The notes under the pieces were generated by a model. The model was not told where the DNA came from, ran no database searches, and saw nothing but the letters and a program-made list of their open reading frames with translations. Made by a program: the position numbers and the translations under genes. From the IMG/VR virus record IMGVR_UViG_3300009285_003776, positions 1-22,270 of that record: a stretch of DNA of 22,270 nucleotides. The stretch is one strand, 5' to 3'. This stretch comes from a virus. Positions 1 to 7,700 of the stretch are shown piece after piece (within the stretch, counting starts at the first letter, position 1; every line of letters begins with the position of its first letter).

Positions 1-318
1 CACGGCGCAATCATACCATTTTGGAGTGTCCCTGACGTAGCGCTCAATCCCGACACCTACGGCACCCGCCGCGCCGGTTGAGCCTGTGGCACCTGTCGCG
101 CCAGTAGATCCCGTAGCGCCCACCCCGCCAGTAGCACCCGTAGCCCCGGTCGCGCCAGTCGCGCCTATCCCGCTTATAAAAACAGGATGGGCGGCGGAGG
201 CCCCGAGCACGTTGAACCCGGATGCTGAAGTGCTGTCCACCAAAACCGTGGGCTGAACAGGGACAGACGCGAGAGCAGTCTGTGCGAATATGAATAACAG
301 AGGGAGAAGGTGTCTCAT
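1..318 (-). CDS. Secreted collagen-like repeat protein, fibre-like (3' end beyond window)
   Basis: This open frame starts at ATG 316-318 and runs off the left edge, so only the first 106 residues are visible. Residues 1-18 look like a Sec signal peptide: a basic start (MRH), a hydrophobic core (LLPLLFIFAQTA) and an ALA cleavage site before S18. Residues 52-87 are twelve Gly-X-Y triplets, mostly GAT, with GGV, GST, GAA and GAV variants, as in bacterial and phage collagen-like stalks that form trimeric rods. After the repeat the sequence becomes ordinary (IERYVRDTPKWYDC), probably the start of a globular head. The start codon overlaps the stop of the upstream gene (ATGA), so translation is probably coupled; no strong ribosome-binding site is seen. 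It is the last visible gene of the exported cluster. A stalk or fibre role is inferred. The signal peptide is unusual for a virion fibre. Confidence 0.72.
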   Translation of the reverse strand, partial: MRHLLPLLFIFAQTALASVPVQPTVLVDSTSASGFNVLGASAAHPVFISGIGATGATGATGATGGVGATGSTGATGATGSTGAAGAVGVGIERYVRDTPKWYDCAV

Positions 319-653
319 ATTGTCGCCAATCCGTTCACTATCAGACTCGTGGCCACCCCCAAATTTAACGCCGCCACTCTGAGTCGTATATACGCGGAGG
401 GGAACACAAGGGCGCCGGAAAAAGATATGTCGCTTCCATCCCCGGTGGCGTGGGTCAGAATGGGGCTGAAGTTTGTGCCATCCAGGCTCCCTTCGATGAC
501 CACCATCCAACTGTCGGCCGCCACCGGGCTGCCCACCACCTGAAGAGAGAAGCGGCGTAGCAGTAAGGACGAGGGGATGGCCTCGCCGGCGGTCGCCGCG
601 GCGAATGTCTCTCTAATCGTTATCCCTTTGCCAGCTACGGTGCTATAAGCCAT
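315..653 (-). CDS. Small beta-rich phage protein, unknown function
   Basis: This encodes 112 residues from ATG 651-653. An in-frame GTG at 671 would extend it but lies inside the preceding gene. The ATG overlaps the preceding stop as TAATG, and its own TGA overlaps the next ATG as ATGA, so three genes are translationally chained. There is no signal peptide or membrane segment. The composition and the motifs SLQVVGSP, WMVVIEGSLDGTNF and YIRLRVAALNLG look like a beta-sandwich similar to small phage proteins that pair 'EGSLDGTNF' with 'P-x-YIRLRV'. These are often encoded near tail or neck genes and have no assigned function. A virion or fibre-accessory role is inferred from position only. Confidence 0.7.
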   Translation of the reverse strand: MAYSTVAGKGITIRETFAAATAGEAIPSSLLLRRFSLQVVGSPVAADSWMVVIEGSLDGTNFSPILTHATGDGSDISFSGALVFPSAYIRLRVAALNLGVATSLIVNGLATI

Positions 654-883
654 TATTTCATCCCAAGCCACCGAGAGCGTTTCAGCAGGTCAGTGAGGCT
701 TACCCCGACAATGACAGCCAGGTAGACAGACGTGAAGTACTCGGGGTAGGGCTTTTCCCCCACCACATCCCGCCATAATAGCCAGAAGAATAGATAAGTG
801 AACGCGGAAAGAACAACGTATCCGGGCGGGAAAAAGATAGCGGAGAGCCCGCGTTTCAAGGCACTTACGATTTTTGGTAGCAT
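653..883 (-). CDS. Small two-helix membrane protein, holin-like
   Basis: This encodes 76 residues from ATG 881-883, with a strong Shine-Dalgarno AAAGGAG eight bases upstream. An in-frame TTG at 907 would start inside the previous gene and is not needed. The N-terminus is basic (MLPKIVSALKRG). Two hydrophobic stretches follow, about residues 20-40 (AIFFPPGYVVLSAFTYLFFW) and 57-70 (YLAVIVGVSL), separated by a charged loop (RDVVGEKPYPE), and the C-terminus is basic (KRSRWLGMK). Size, topology and position in a late cluster resemble class II holins, but no family signature is recognised and no endolysin is evident nearby. It could equally be another small phage membrane protein. The stop overlaps the next start (TAATG). 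Confidence 0.72.
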   Translation of the reverse strand: MLPKIVSALKRGLSAIFFPPGYVVLSAFTYLFFWLLWRDVVGEKPYPEYFTSVYLAVIVGVSLTDLLKRSRWLGMK

Positions 884-897
884 GTGAAATTCTCCTT

Positions 898-1341
898 TTA
901 TCCCCAAAACAGCCTAAAACTACGCGGCGTGCCTATCATCTGTCTGTTGAGTTGCGGCTCGATCCACCGGTAAATGCCGCGGTCGTCCCGGTGCCACACC
1001 CAGGCGTGGAGTTTGTCTTCTGCATTATGCCCGTCCACCTGGCCAAATGTCAGTGCCTTGTGATCCCGTGCCTCTTCCGCCCAGCCCCTTTTAACGTCGG
1101 CTTCAAAGCACACGGCGTAGTCGTCGCAGTCAAAAGCGTCTTTGGCGTAAAAAGGCTCAGTCCTCCGGTAGTCAGCTACCAACTCCATGAAGTCGGCGAA
1201 GGGGATGGCCTGGTAGTCCCTGTCGCGGAGATACACCCCCGCCGGATTTCGCGCCCACAGTTCTTCATAAAGCGTATTGGACGGAACGGGGGCACCAAGT
1301 TTGGCCCACTTTTTGCGTGTTAAGAAGGAGAAGAAGGACAT
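898..1341 (-). CDS. Transglutaminase/papain-like fold protein, possible cysteine peptidase
   Basis: This encodes 147 residues from ATG 1339-1341, with GAGGT as ribosome-binding site. A GTG at 1362 lies inside the upstream gene and is rejected. The diagnostic pattern is FDCDDYA (Cys near residue 71), then HAWVWH, then WIEPQ. Phage and bacterial proteins with a transglutaminase/papain-like fold carry Cys, His and a third polar residue in this order, and 'DCDDFA...HAW...EPQ' is a recurrent small phage form, sometimes annotated agglutinin- or transglutaminase-like. A catalytic Cys/His pair is therefore visible. Substrate and reaction are unknown: peptide hydrolysis, cross-linking of virion or surface proteins, or a non-enzymatic role are all possible. 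There is no signal peptide. It sits between a secreted fibre-like gene and a holin-like gene, which leaves a lysis role open but unproven. Confidence 0.72.
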   Translation of the reverse strand: MSFFSFLTRKKWAKLGAPVPSNTLYEELWARNPAGVYLRDRDYQAIPFADFMELVADYRRTEPFYAKDAFDCDDYAVCFEADVKRGWAEEARDHKALTFGQVDGHNAEDKLHAWVWHRDDRGIYRWIEPQLNRQMIGTPRSFRLFWG

Positions 1342-1343
1342 AA

Positions 1344-2156
1344 CTACCTCGGTATCCAACACCGATAGACGTGTTGTGTCGTTCGCGTGTCAACTGTCGG
1401 GATCCCGGTGTTAAGTCTGAGAAAACCGTTTTCGGTAACTTCCCACCCGACGTCACCAAGCCACTCGCTGTCGTCGGTCTCGTCGGTTAAACTGTAGGCG
1501 TTGAAGGCTATGTCGTCCTCTTGCGCCGTGGGGAGTCTCCCCCCGAAGAGAGCGAAGCAGGTGGTGGAGGCAGCTACTTGGCTGTCTGTCCCCCATTCCA
1601 TATTCTGGATGCAGCCGAGTTGCGTCCCCTGGGATTGGACAGAGGTGAAACTTGACCCCCGTATATCAGGGCACGTTCGCGTCATGCTGGACGCGGCGGG
1701 TATATTGAAATATACACTGGAGTTAAATGCAGCGGACGACGCGAAAGTAGCGGGCGACGCGAAAGTAGCGGGCGACGCGAAAGTAGCGGACGACGCGAAA
1801 GTAGTTCCACCAGTAAATGTTTGTGTCGACACCAAGGATACGGCGTTTATGGCGTCTATGTTCGCCTGTAACGCGGTGGTCGTGACAGCTATGGCGGTTA
1901 ATGAGGGGGAAGAAAAGGCGCTTATGGTGGATACGGTTATGGACGACACCGAAATAGTGGTGGCGGTGATCTTCCCCCCGGTTCCATTCAGTGTTATGGT
2001 GTAGGTGGACCACGAGGCTGTCGAGGCGGCGATGTCCAGTTTGCCACTCCAATGTTGATAGACTTTCCCGGCGGTAGTCTCGTACCGCGTCCCCTCATAG
2101 GTGCTCGCGCTAAGGAGAAAAGGTAATAGCACCAGAACAGCGAATAGAAAGCGCAT
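1344..2156 (-). CDS. Secreted Ser/Thr-rich repeat protein with possible C-type-lectin-like C-terminal domain
   Basis: This encodes 270 residues from ATG 2154-2156, with ribosome-binding site AAAGGAG. Residues 1-17 form a strong Sec signal peptide (MRFLFAVLVLLPFLLSAS). Residues about 40-115 are rich in Ser, Thr, Ile and Val in short beta-type repeats. Residues 119-142 are a tandem six-residue repeat TFASSA/TFASPA matching 18-bp DNA repeats. The C-terminal domain from about residue 162 has four cysteines (about 162, 182, 200, 266), the motif CFALFGGRLPTAQE, Trp-rich strands and a terminal YRCWIPR. 'GGRLPT-x-x-E' is typical of the formylglycine-generating-enzyme/C-type-lectin-like fold used for binding. 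The order signal peptide, stalk, repeat, head suggests an exported adhesin or fibre tip. The lectin assignment rests on a short motif. Confidence 0.8.
   Translation of the reverse strand: MRFLFAVLVLLPFLLSASTYEGTRYETTAGKVYQHWSGKLDIAASTASWSTYTITLNGTGGKITATTISVSSITVSTISAFSSPSLTAIAVTTTALQANIDAINAVSLVSTQTFTGGTTFASSATFASPATFASPATFASSAAFNSSVYFNIPAASSMTRTCPDIRGSSFTSVQSQGTQLGCIQNMEWGTDSQVAASTTCFALFGGRLPTAQEDDIAFNAYSLTDETDDSEWLGDVGWEVTENGFLRLNTGIPTVDTRTTQHVYRCWIPR
1738..1804. repeat. 18-bp in-frame tandem repeat, about 3.7 copies
   Basis: Plus-strand units of the form gacgcgaaagtagcggRc begin at 1738, 1756, 1774 and 1792; the last is cut after 13 bases. The unit is 18 bp, so each copy adds six residues (ATFASP or ATFASS) to the secreted protein without a frameshift. 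Copies are identical except at the wobble-like g/a position that switches Pro and Ser. Copy number could vary by slippage, changing stalk length. Confidence 0.9.
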
Positions 2157-2189
2157 CGTCGTCTCCTTTATTCAATCCCGCCGATCTTC

Positions 2190-3248
2190 TTAATGTATCC
2201 CCACGCAGATATAATTAACTTTGTCACCCGCGTCCCATGCTCCGGTGTTAGGCACGAATGTCATGCTGGACGCTGATATCTGCGAGATTATGGCACCTTC
2301 TGTGGCGGTGGCCACGACTCCGGTCATAACGCATACGGGCGTCGCGTCATATTGTGAACCGAAACTTATACCGCATGATGAATTGGCTCCGGAGAACGTA
2401 ACCGAACCCGCTGTATCTCTTGAATTGGAAGTCATTGCGGCATTTGCACAGGTTGCCAGAGAAGTAGTTGACCCATAGATACTTAAGTGCCCGTCAGGAT
2501 GAACTCCAAAAGAAGACTCCCCGGTTGAGGATGATATCTTAAGCGCGTAATCTTGATTCGCAGACGCTTTAATATGTAACTGCGCTACAGGTGTGGTCGT
2601 GCCAATGCCTACATTACCAGCCGTAACCACAAAGGTCGAAGTGCCCACGGAGAAGGCGTTGCCGGTAATCGTGCCAGTCGTGGCGGTGATATTCCCTAAA
2701 AAAGAGGCGGAGCCGTCACTGCCATTTATACGTAATTTTTCAGAGGATGCCACATTATCATCTCGCAGTTGAACGGAAAAATAGGCTGATGTGCTAGTAG
2801 CATTTTCCCAATAAGCACCTATCTTCCCCTGCTCCACAAGCCCTGCCGCTGCGTTTGTCCCATACCACGCAAGAGGCAATCCAGCATTTGCTGTCAGGCT
2901 GGTTCTATCCAGAAGAACTATCCCCTGCCTAGAAGCCACAGTAGTACTTATCTGCAACATAGAGGTAGAAACTGCGTCTCCTGTCGCATTTAGCCCCATC
3001 CTACCCCTAATATCAAGATCAAATACTGGAACAGAGATACCTATCCCCACTTTGCTGGCGAATTGTGACGCACCCGTCACCGTCAAGCTGCTGCCCGACA
3101 GCGTAAGCGGGCCTGTCATGGTGTCGCCGAGTATGTTGACGTATCGGGTGTCACTCCCCCCAAATCCTTCCATCGCCCCCGACGGAGATACTATCTGCGC
3201 GGACGCGGGGATAACCGAGCACAAAAGAATAATGATAAAGGCTTTCAT
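2190..3248 (-). CDS. Secreted tail-fibre-like protein with NVGIGTT motif and Cys-containing C-terminal domain
   Basis: This encodes 352 residues from ATG 3246-3248, with GGAGA as ribosome-binding site. A further in-frame ATG at 3347 is rejected because it overlaps the upstream gene by about 100 bp and would bury the signal peptide. Residues 1-18 are a Sec signal peptide (MKAFIIILLCSVIPASAQ). Fibre-type motifs follow: GDTMTGPLTLSGSSLTVTG near residue 40, then FSVGTSTFVVTAGNVGIGTT and PVAQLHI further on, as found in beta-helical fibres of phages and of surface proteins from uncultured bacteria. The last 90 residues contain four cysteines (LATCANA, SSCGISF, PVCVMTG, YICVGIH) in a pattern recurrent at the C-terminus of exported fibre-like proteins, suggesting disulphides. 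The middle is more AT-rich than its flanks, as if exchanged. Role inferred: exported fibre or adhesin. Confidence 0.82.
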   Translation of the reverse strand: MKAFIIILLCSVIPASAQIVSPSGAMEGFGGSDTRYVNILGDTMTGPLTLSGSSLTVTGASQFASKVGIGISVPVFDLDIRGRMGLNATGDAVSTSMLQISTTVASRQGIVLLDRTSLTANAGLPLAWYGTNAAAGLVEQGKIGAYWENATSTSAYFSVQLRDDNVASSEKLRINGSDGSASFLGNITATTGTITGNAFSVGTSTFVVTAGNVGIGTTTPVAQLHIKASANQDYALKISSSTGESSFGVHPDGHLSIYGSTTSLATCANAAMTSNSRDTAGSVTFSGANSSCGISFGSQYDATPVCVMTGVVATATEGAIISQISASSMTFVPNTGAWDAGDKVNYICVGIH

Positions 3249-3250
3249 TT

Positions 3251-3685
3251 TTATCTCCAGGCCACGCCGCCGACTATGAGAGTTCCAGCCGATCCGGCCG
3301 CATTTAAACAATAGACTGCCATTCCTTTGCCAAGTTTCCACACCCATACAGCCCCGGGGGTGACGGCGAAAGAATTGGACACGGTGAGGCCAGACGCGCT
3401 ATAGCCACAATACATATTCACGGAACCGTTGTTCTGTGTGGTTATTTCTGCCCTCTGGTAATTCGCTCCGCAGGCAGAGAGCGCCGCCGCGTTAAACGCC
3501 GTATCTATCCGGGTTATTACCGAAGACGACACGGACACGGCGGAAACGGATCCGGTGGTGCAGGTTATGGATGGGGACAGCTCATTGGAGTAAGGGAGGG
3601 TTCCGAGAACATAAGATGGGGACGCGGCTTCAGCTCCCGCCACAAGACATCCCAACAACCCCAGGCCCATCAAAATCTTTTTCAT
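3251..3685 (-). CDS. Small secreted beta-rich protein
   Basis: This encodes 144 residues from ATG 3683-3685, overlapping the preceding stop as ATGA, with AAGGGGA upstream. Residues 1-21 form a signal peptide (MKKILMGLGLLGCLVAGAEA) with cleavage expected after AEA. A Cys at residue 13 in LLGC also resembles a weak lipobox, but the residues after it remain hydrophobic, so signal peptidase I is favoured. The mature part is small and beta-rich, with four cysteines (ITCTTG, LSACGAN, MYCGYSAS, VYCLNAAG) likely to pair in an oxidising compartment. The end pattern 'CGYSASGLTVSNSFAVTPG ... VYCLN' resembles small phage proteins encoded beside fibre genes, which lack an assigned function. The next gene starts three bases after its stop. 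Confidence 0.78.
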   Translation of the reverse strand: MKKILMGLGLLGCLVAGAEAASPSYVLGTLPYSNELSPSITCTTGSVSAVSVSSSVITRIDTAFNAAALSACGANYQRAEITTQNNGSVNMYCGYSASGLTVSNSFAVTPGAVWVWKLGKGMAVYCLNAAGSAGTLIVGGVAWR

Positions 3686-3921
3686 TTGCTTTTCCCCTTT
3701 ATACCAGCTACCCCTACTCCCGCCTCCGGATGCTTCGCCAAATAGTCCAGCATTATCATTTGCCTGCGTATGGCGTCTGCCTCATAAACTGCTATCTGAG
3801 GGTTCTGCATTTCCACCGGAGGCGCGACCGGGTTTGCCATCCGGCTATTTACGTATGTCTGATGCCCCCAAGTGAACAGCAGCATACCGCCAAACGCTAT
3901 GTAAAAGACTTCTTCGCACAT
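3682..3921 (-). CDS. Small N-terminally membrane-anchored protein, unknown function
   Basis: This encodes 79 residues from ATG 3919-3921. Its TGA overlaps the next gene's ATG, which supports it as a genuine coupled gene. Residues 5-18 are hydrophobic (VFYIAFGGMLLFTW), then come a polar Pro-containing linker (MANPVAPPVEMQNPQ), a short probable helix (YEADAIRRQMIMLDYLAKHP) and a basic end (KGKSK). An N-terminal anchor with a cytoplasmic or periplasmic helix is the only visible structure. The first 77 bases overlap the end of the upstream frame. Internal ATGs (for example MLLFTW) are possible starts but have weaker upstream sites. No family is recognised; a spanin-like or accessory membrane role is speculative. 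Confidence 0.6.
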   Translation of the reverse strand: MCEEVFYIAFGGMLLFTWGHQTYVNSRMANPVAPPVEMQNPQIAVYEADAIRRQMIMLDYLAKHPEAGVGVAGIKGKSK

Positions 3922-4123
3922 TCTCGCACCCCGTTTTGTAGTAGATGCAGGCGTAGTCAGGCGACTGCATACTCATAAAACCGACCGCGGGGGGTGTTCT
4001 GGCTACCCACAACTGGTCTTCGACGTAGAAGTTCATCGCGCACAGAATGAAAGTCAAAGCCAGAAACACCCACCGCAGTAAGGAGACCACTCGCCTATTA
4101 CGGAACAAACGTACCCGCGGCAT
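3845..4123 (-). CDS. Small basic single-pass membrane protein, unknown function
   Basis: This encodes 92 residues from ATG 4121-4123. The start lies inside the last 26 bases of the upstream gene but has an excellent Shine-Dalgarno GGAGG eight bases before it, which decides the start. The N-terminus is strongly basic (MPRVRLFRNRR), followed by one hydrophobic segment at residues about 13-31 (VSLLRWVFLALTFILCAM), giving an N-in signal anchor. The remainder is polar with two further cysteines (DYACIYYKTGCENV). Its 3' third overlaps the next gene in another frame by 77 bases. Overlapping pairs of small membrane genes recall spanins, but there is no coiled coil or clear lipobox, so no function is assigned. 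Confidence 0.55.
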   Translation of the reverse strand: MPRVRLFRNRRVVSLLRWVFLALTFILCAMNFYVEDQLWVARTPPAVGFMSMQSPDYACIYYKTGCENVRRSLLHSVWRYAAVHLGASDIRK

Positions 4124-4637
4124 TTACGAAACCTCCGACTATCGTCCATATGGGGAGAGGGGGAGTGCAGTTTGAACAGAAATACGCCTGCCCCTTGACG
4201 GTGGGCGTCATCTGCACTATCTCCTGAAGCGATATGGGGTGAAACTGGATGTACCCGCCGGCGGTGATATTGGAAGTCACTGACACGTCATGGGGGGCCA
4301 CGGTGCCTGAGAAGTCGGCGCCCGCGCCAGTCAGAGTTCCGGTTATGCCCACCGTTCCCCCGACGTTTATGGACCCGCTGAACGTCCCCGAAACAAAATG
4401 AACACTGTCAGTGGTCTGGAGATTCTGGTTCATAAGCCGCATTTCGGCCACGCCGTTTCCGGTGTCTATCGATGACCCGACTATCGCGCCCGCCGCGCTG
4501 ATGGATGCCACTTCCGTTCCGCGAGTCGTTTCAACCACCAGGGCTTCGCCGTATAAAGTGCCGGTCGTCCGGGCGACAGCGTAAGATACTGCGAACACTA
4601 AAACCAACAACGCCAACTGCCATTTCGTGACTCTCAT
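4098..4637 (-). CDS. Secreted phage tail-fibre-like protein
   Basis: This encodes 179 residues from ATG 4635-4637, with a strong ribosome-binding site AAGGAGA. The frame stays open upstream, but any earlier start would lie within or just after the promoter, so this ATG is chosen. Residues 1-23 are a Sec signal peptide (MRVTKWQLALLVLVFAVSYA, cleavage near AVA-R). The centre carries a recognisable phage fibre motif, MNQNLQTTDSVHFVSGTFSG, followed by Gly/Thr/Val-rich short repeats typical of beta-helical fibres. The end has a CxxC (YFCSNCTPP) and a small domain finishing NAAGTFVP. It is the first gene after a perfect promoter and heads the exported cluster. A fibre fold is well supported; the destination (virion or host envelope) is not. 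Confidence 0.8.
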   Translation of the reverse strand: MRVTKWQLALLVLVFAVSYAVARTTGTLYGEALVVETTRGTEVASISAAGAIVGSSIDTGNGVAEMRLMNQNLQTTDSVHFVSGTFSGSINVGGTVGITGTLTGAGADFSGTVAPHDVSVTSNITAGGYIQFHPISLQEIVQMTPTVKGQAYFCSNCTPPLPIWTIVGGFVNAAGTFVP

Positions 4638-4671
4638 TTTGATTGTCTCCTTAACTGTCGAATTACTGCAT

Positions 4672-4700
4672 ATTATACTACAACCGCCACAGTCTGTCAA
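4672..4700 (-). promoter_or_regulatory. Consensus sigma-70-type promoter for the exported/fibre cluster
   Basis: On the minus strand the sequence reads TTGACA (4695-4700), a spacer of exactly 17 bases, and TATAAT (4672-4677), a perfect match to the bacterial housekeeping consensus. The -35 box begins at the base directly after the TAG stop of the large ejection-protein gene. Initiation is expected near 4665, giving a leader of about 30 nt with AAGGAGA before ATG 4637. The spacer shares most bases with the promoter before the capsid gene. Confidence 0.9.
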
Positions 4701-7700
4701 CTATTCTGTAACCAACCCAAATCCTTTGCGCTTTTTTCTGTCGGAGAGCGCCTTTTCTGTCACGAGACCGAGCCCCGCCCCGCCAGTGCGTTTCGCCTGT
4801 TCTTTGACCATATAGGGTGAATACCCTGCCAGCAGCTTCACGTTGTCCATAAATTCCCCCTCCCCCTTCGCCATTGAAGACAACGCCGCCGCCCCTCGCA
4901 CGAAAGGTTCGGTGGGAAGCCCCCATACCCCCTTAAAAACGGGGTCAGAGAGCAGGGCCAAAGCCCCCGCCACGTCAGCCACCGACGCCGAGTTCATCAG
5001 CTCTTTCGTGCCTTTTTCCAGATCGCGTATCCAAGAGTCGTATATGGTCCCGGCGCCCATCGGGATGTCGCTGTCTTTCATTATCTGGTGGTAGAGTTTA
5101 AGAACCACTTGCGACAGCAAGGGGACAGAATTGAACGACCCCAATATGGCCGCCCGTTTCTGCTTCTCCTCGTCCCATCCGGCGTCCACTATGGCTTGAA
5201 ATAGCATGGGGATGAATATGTGAAATAGCACCAAAGTCTTTGCCACCTCAGTCCTCGTCATGCGCCCCTCGCCTTTTAGGAATCCTCTAGTAGCCATAGC
5301 CCTAAACGCCTGCATTTCAAGGCGCACGAATTGGAGCGGCTGGTTCTGGTAAAGGGTGAAGAGCCTGGCGAATCCCCCGCCCCCGGTTGACCCCTGTAAT
5401 ACCGACAAAGTATCCATACTCCCCGTGGATTGTGTATCCCGCGCCGTTTTAGACGCCACGGCCACCGCCGCGTCAACTGTCATCCCTTTCGATCGCCCGT
5501 AACGGTAGAGCGCGTCTCCGCCCACAAGAATAGAGACTTTATCCCCCCATTGAATGAATTTGGCCAACATTTCTATGATGGACGGATTGCGGAGAAAAGA
5601 CCCCGACTTCGCCCAATCTTCCCACGCCCTTAATTCTTGCGACTGGTTCATACCACGGGAGCGCACAAAGTCTGAGTTCACCCACTCTTTTGAAAAGCCT
5701 TTGATCGCCACATTCCCTATCTCGGTTAAAAAGAGGTGCAGGTCTTGTATGGGGATGGCATTAAGAAACGCTGGCATGGCCGACAACTGTTTAGGTATAG
5801 CCACGGCCTTCCCCACGATCTCGGCTATGGCGAGGCGGGTTATGACCTGGTTAAACCCGCGCATGAGCATCTGTTCGTGGGTGCCCGATGTTACGCGAGA
5901 TACCATTGTCTCGAGCGCCTGGAGCGCCTCGGAACCATAAACCCCCGTAACGAAAGCCCGGAAACGCGGGGTAGCAAGAACTTTATTCCACTCTCTGACT
6001 TTCCCCTCGAACGCGATAAAATGCGCCATGTCATAGACGTGCTTATTAAAAACAGCTTCCGCGCTTGTTTGGTCGAGGGGGAGTGTGTGGCGTGTGCGAT
6101 TTATGGCCCACGGGCCAAGAGTGGTTTTAGGGGAGAGATGCTGCGACAGAGCCGCGGAACTGTCCGGATCTAACGCCGGACCATCTTTTCCCCGGAACCC
6201 AATCACGGAGATGGGGCTATAAAAAGCGTTAAAGGGCAAGTCTACTCCACGCACTTTGCGATAGATAGCGTTGACCTGTTTATACATTTCGCGGTATAGG
6301 CCGAGTTGCCCCATCGCAAAGCGTTTATCCCCGTCCGTCAAAACCCCGAAAATCTCCCTTTCCATTTCAGGAGTGTATGCGAGGCCCGTCGGTTCAAAAA
6401 GATTCTGCGCCAGAGTCGGGTCTTGCCTTTCCATGTAGCGTTTAATCGCCTCGAAAACCGAGAAGTCCAATTTCACGATCTGCCCAGCGGCGTTCTTATG
6501 TGCCCCTAAATCGTGTCTCTCTACCAAACGCGATTTTAACCTATTTAACTGCCGGCGTTTAGCATCTATGGATCCGTCAAACCCGTATGCCTTCGCCGCA
6601 GCATCAACATAAGCGTCGTGCCAATCTTGTATCAATCCGTCTTTCCTGATAGCGGCTTCCGACGGGTCAAAAACTCGGCTTATCCAACTGCCCCCTGTCT
6701 TTTTTGACGATCGCTGGGAGATAGCATCCGCCAACGACCACATATTGTCTATGATTTTTTTACCCGCCGCCCAGAGAACGGACCTAGCCTTTTCCGCTCC
6801 CTTTACCCACCCATAACTCTCGACCCGGCCCTTGTCCCAGCCCTCGGGCTCGATTATCTGCCCCATCGCGTCGTTAATCCCCGCATCCACTTCTTTCGCA
6901 AACGCTTCTTTCTCGGCCAATTTCTGTGCGAGAAACTTTGACTTCGCCCCCTCTATCATGGACGCGACATCTTTAACGAAGGCCACGCTGTCCCGCATGG
7001 AGAGATTGCCTGCCCTGTACTGAAGCGCCTGCAACTGATAACGGGCCTTAGCGTGTTCTAAAGGGGCGTAGTCGGGGGCTGACTCATCCTCGGTTTTCAG
7101 GAGGGCGTCTTCTGCGTCGGCTATCTCTAAAGCCGAGCGCTCCCGAGTTAATTTAAGCGCGTTTGTCACAACTGAAACCAACGACTGCGTATCAGCATCG
7201 CCTAAACGCCCGATGGCTTTCTTCCCCGTCGGTTTTGTTTTGGCCGATTTCAACTCTTTTCGGAGAAAAGCGTCCGCCGCTTTGCCCCGCGCTATATCCT
7301 CGGCTTCAAAAATTCTATCACGGATTTCGGGGTAGTTTTTCTCCAGCTGTTCTACCGTTAAAGTGTTGCGGAGAATACCGTCAAAGTGCTTTTTCTGTGA
7401 ATCGGTCATGCCCGACCGTTTTACCAACTCAGAAATATATCGCTGCACTTTTTTGACTTCCCTGCGACTATACGCCTCCCCGTGTTTAAACGCCGAAATT
7501 TTAACCGCCGCGACCTTATCCACTATGGAACGCTCCATAGCCACCAAATCGGATGCCCGCACTAGCCCCATCGCCCCTGTGCGTTCCAGTTCGTCAGCCA
7601 ACTCCTCTTCCGCACCCATAGGGGTCATTACGATGTCCGCGCCTTTAGCATCGTTCTCCGAAATTTTAGCCGCGAGTTTTGACGCCCTAGCCGCGAGAGC

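Noticed and set aside
1344-1680. Diversity-generating retroelement variable region in the lectin-like C-terminus
   Set aside because: The possible lectin-like fold is suggestive and BPP-1-like phages can carry such systems, but no reverse transcriptase or template repeat is in the window, and the codons here are not notably Asn/Tyr-rich.
1738-1804. CRISPR-like short repeats
   Set aside because: The 18-bp units are contiguous without spacers and keep the reading frame of a secreted protein, so they are a coding tandem repeat.
3249-3347. Upstream ATG at 3347 as start of the NVGIGTT fibre gene
   Set aside because: It would overlap the previous gene by about 100 bp, has no good ribosome-binding site and would place the signal peptide inside the protein. 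The ATG at 3248 has GGAGA.
3647-3649. Cys in LLGC of the small secreted protein as a lipoprotein site
   Set aside because: The sequence after it stays hydrophobic and a normal AEA signal peptidase I site follows, so a lipoprotein is possible but less likely.
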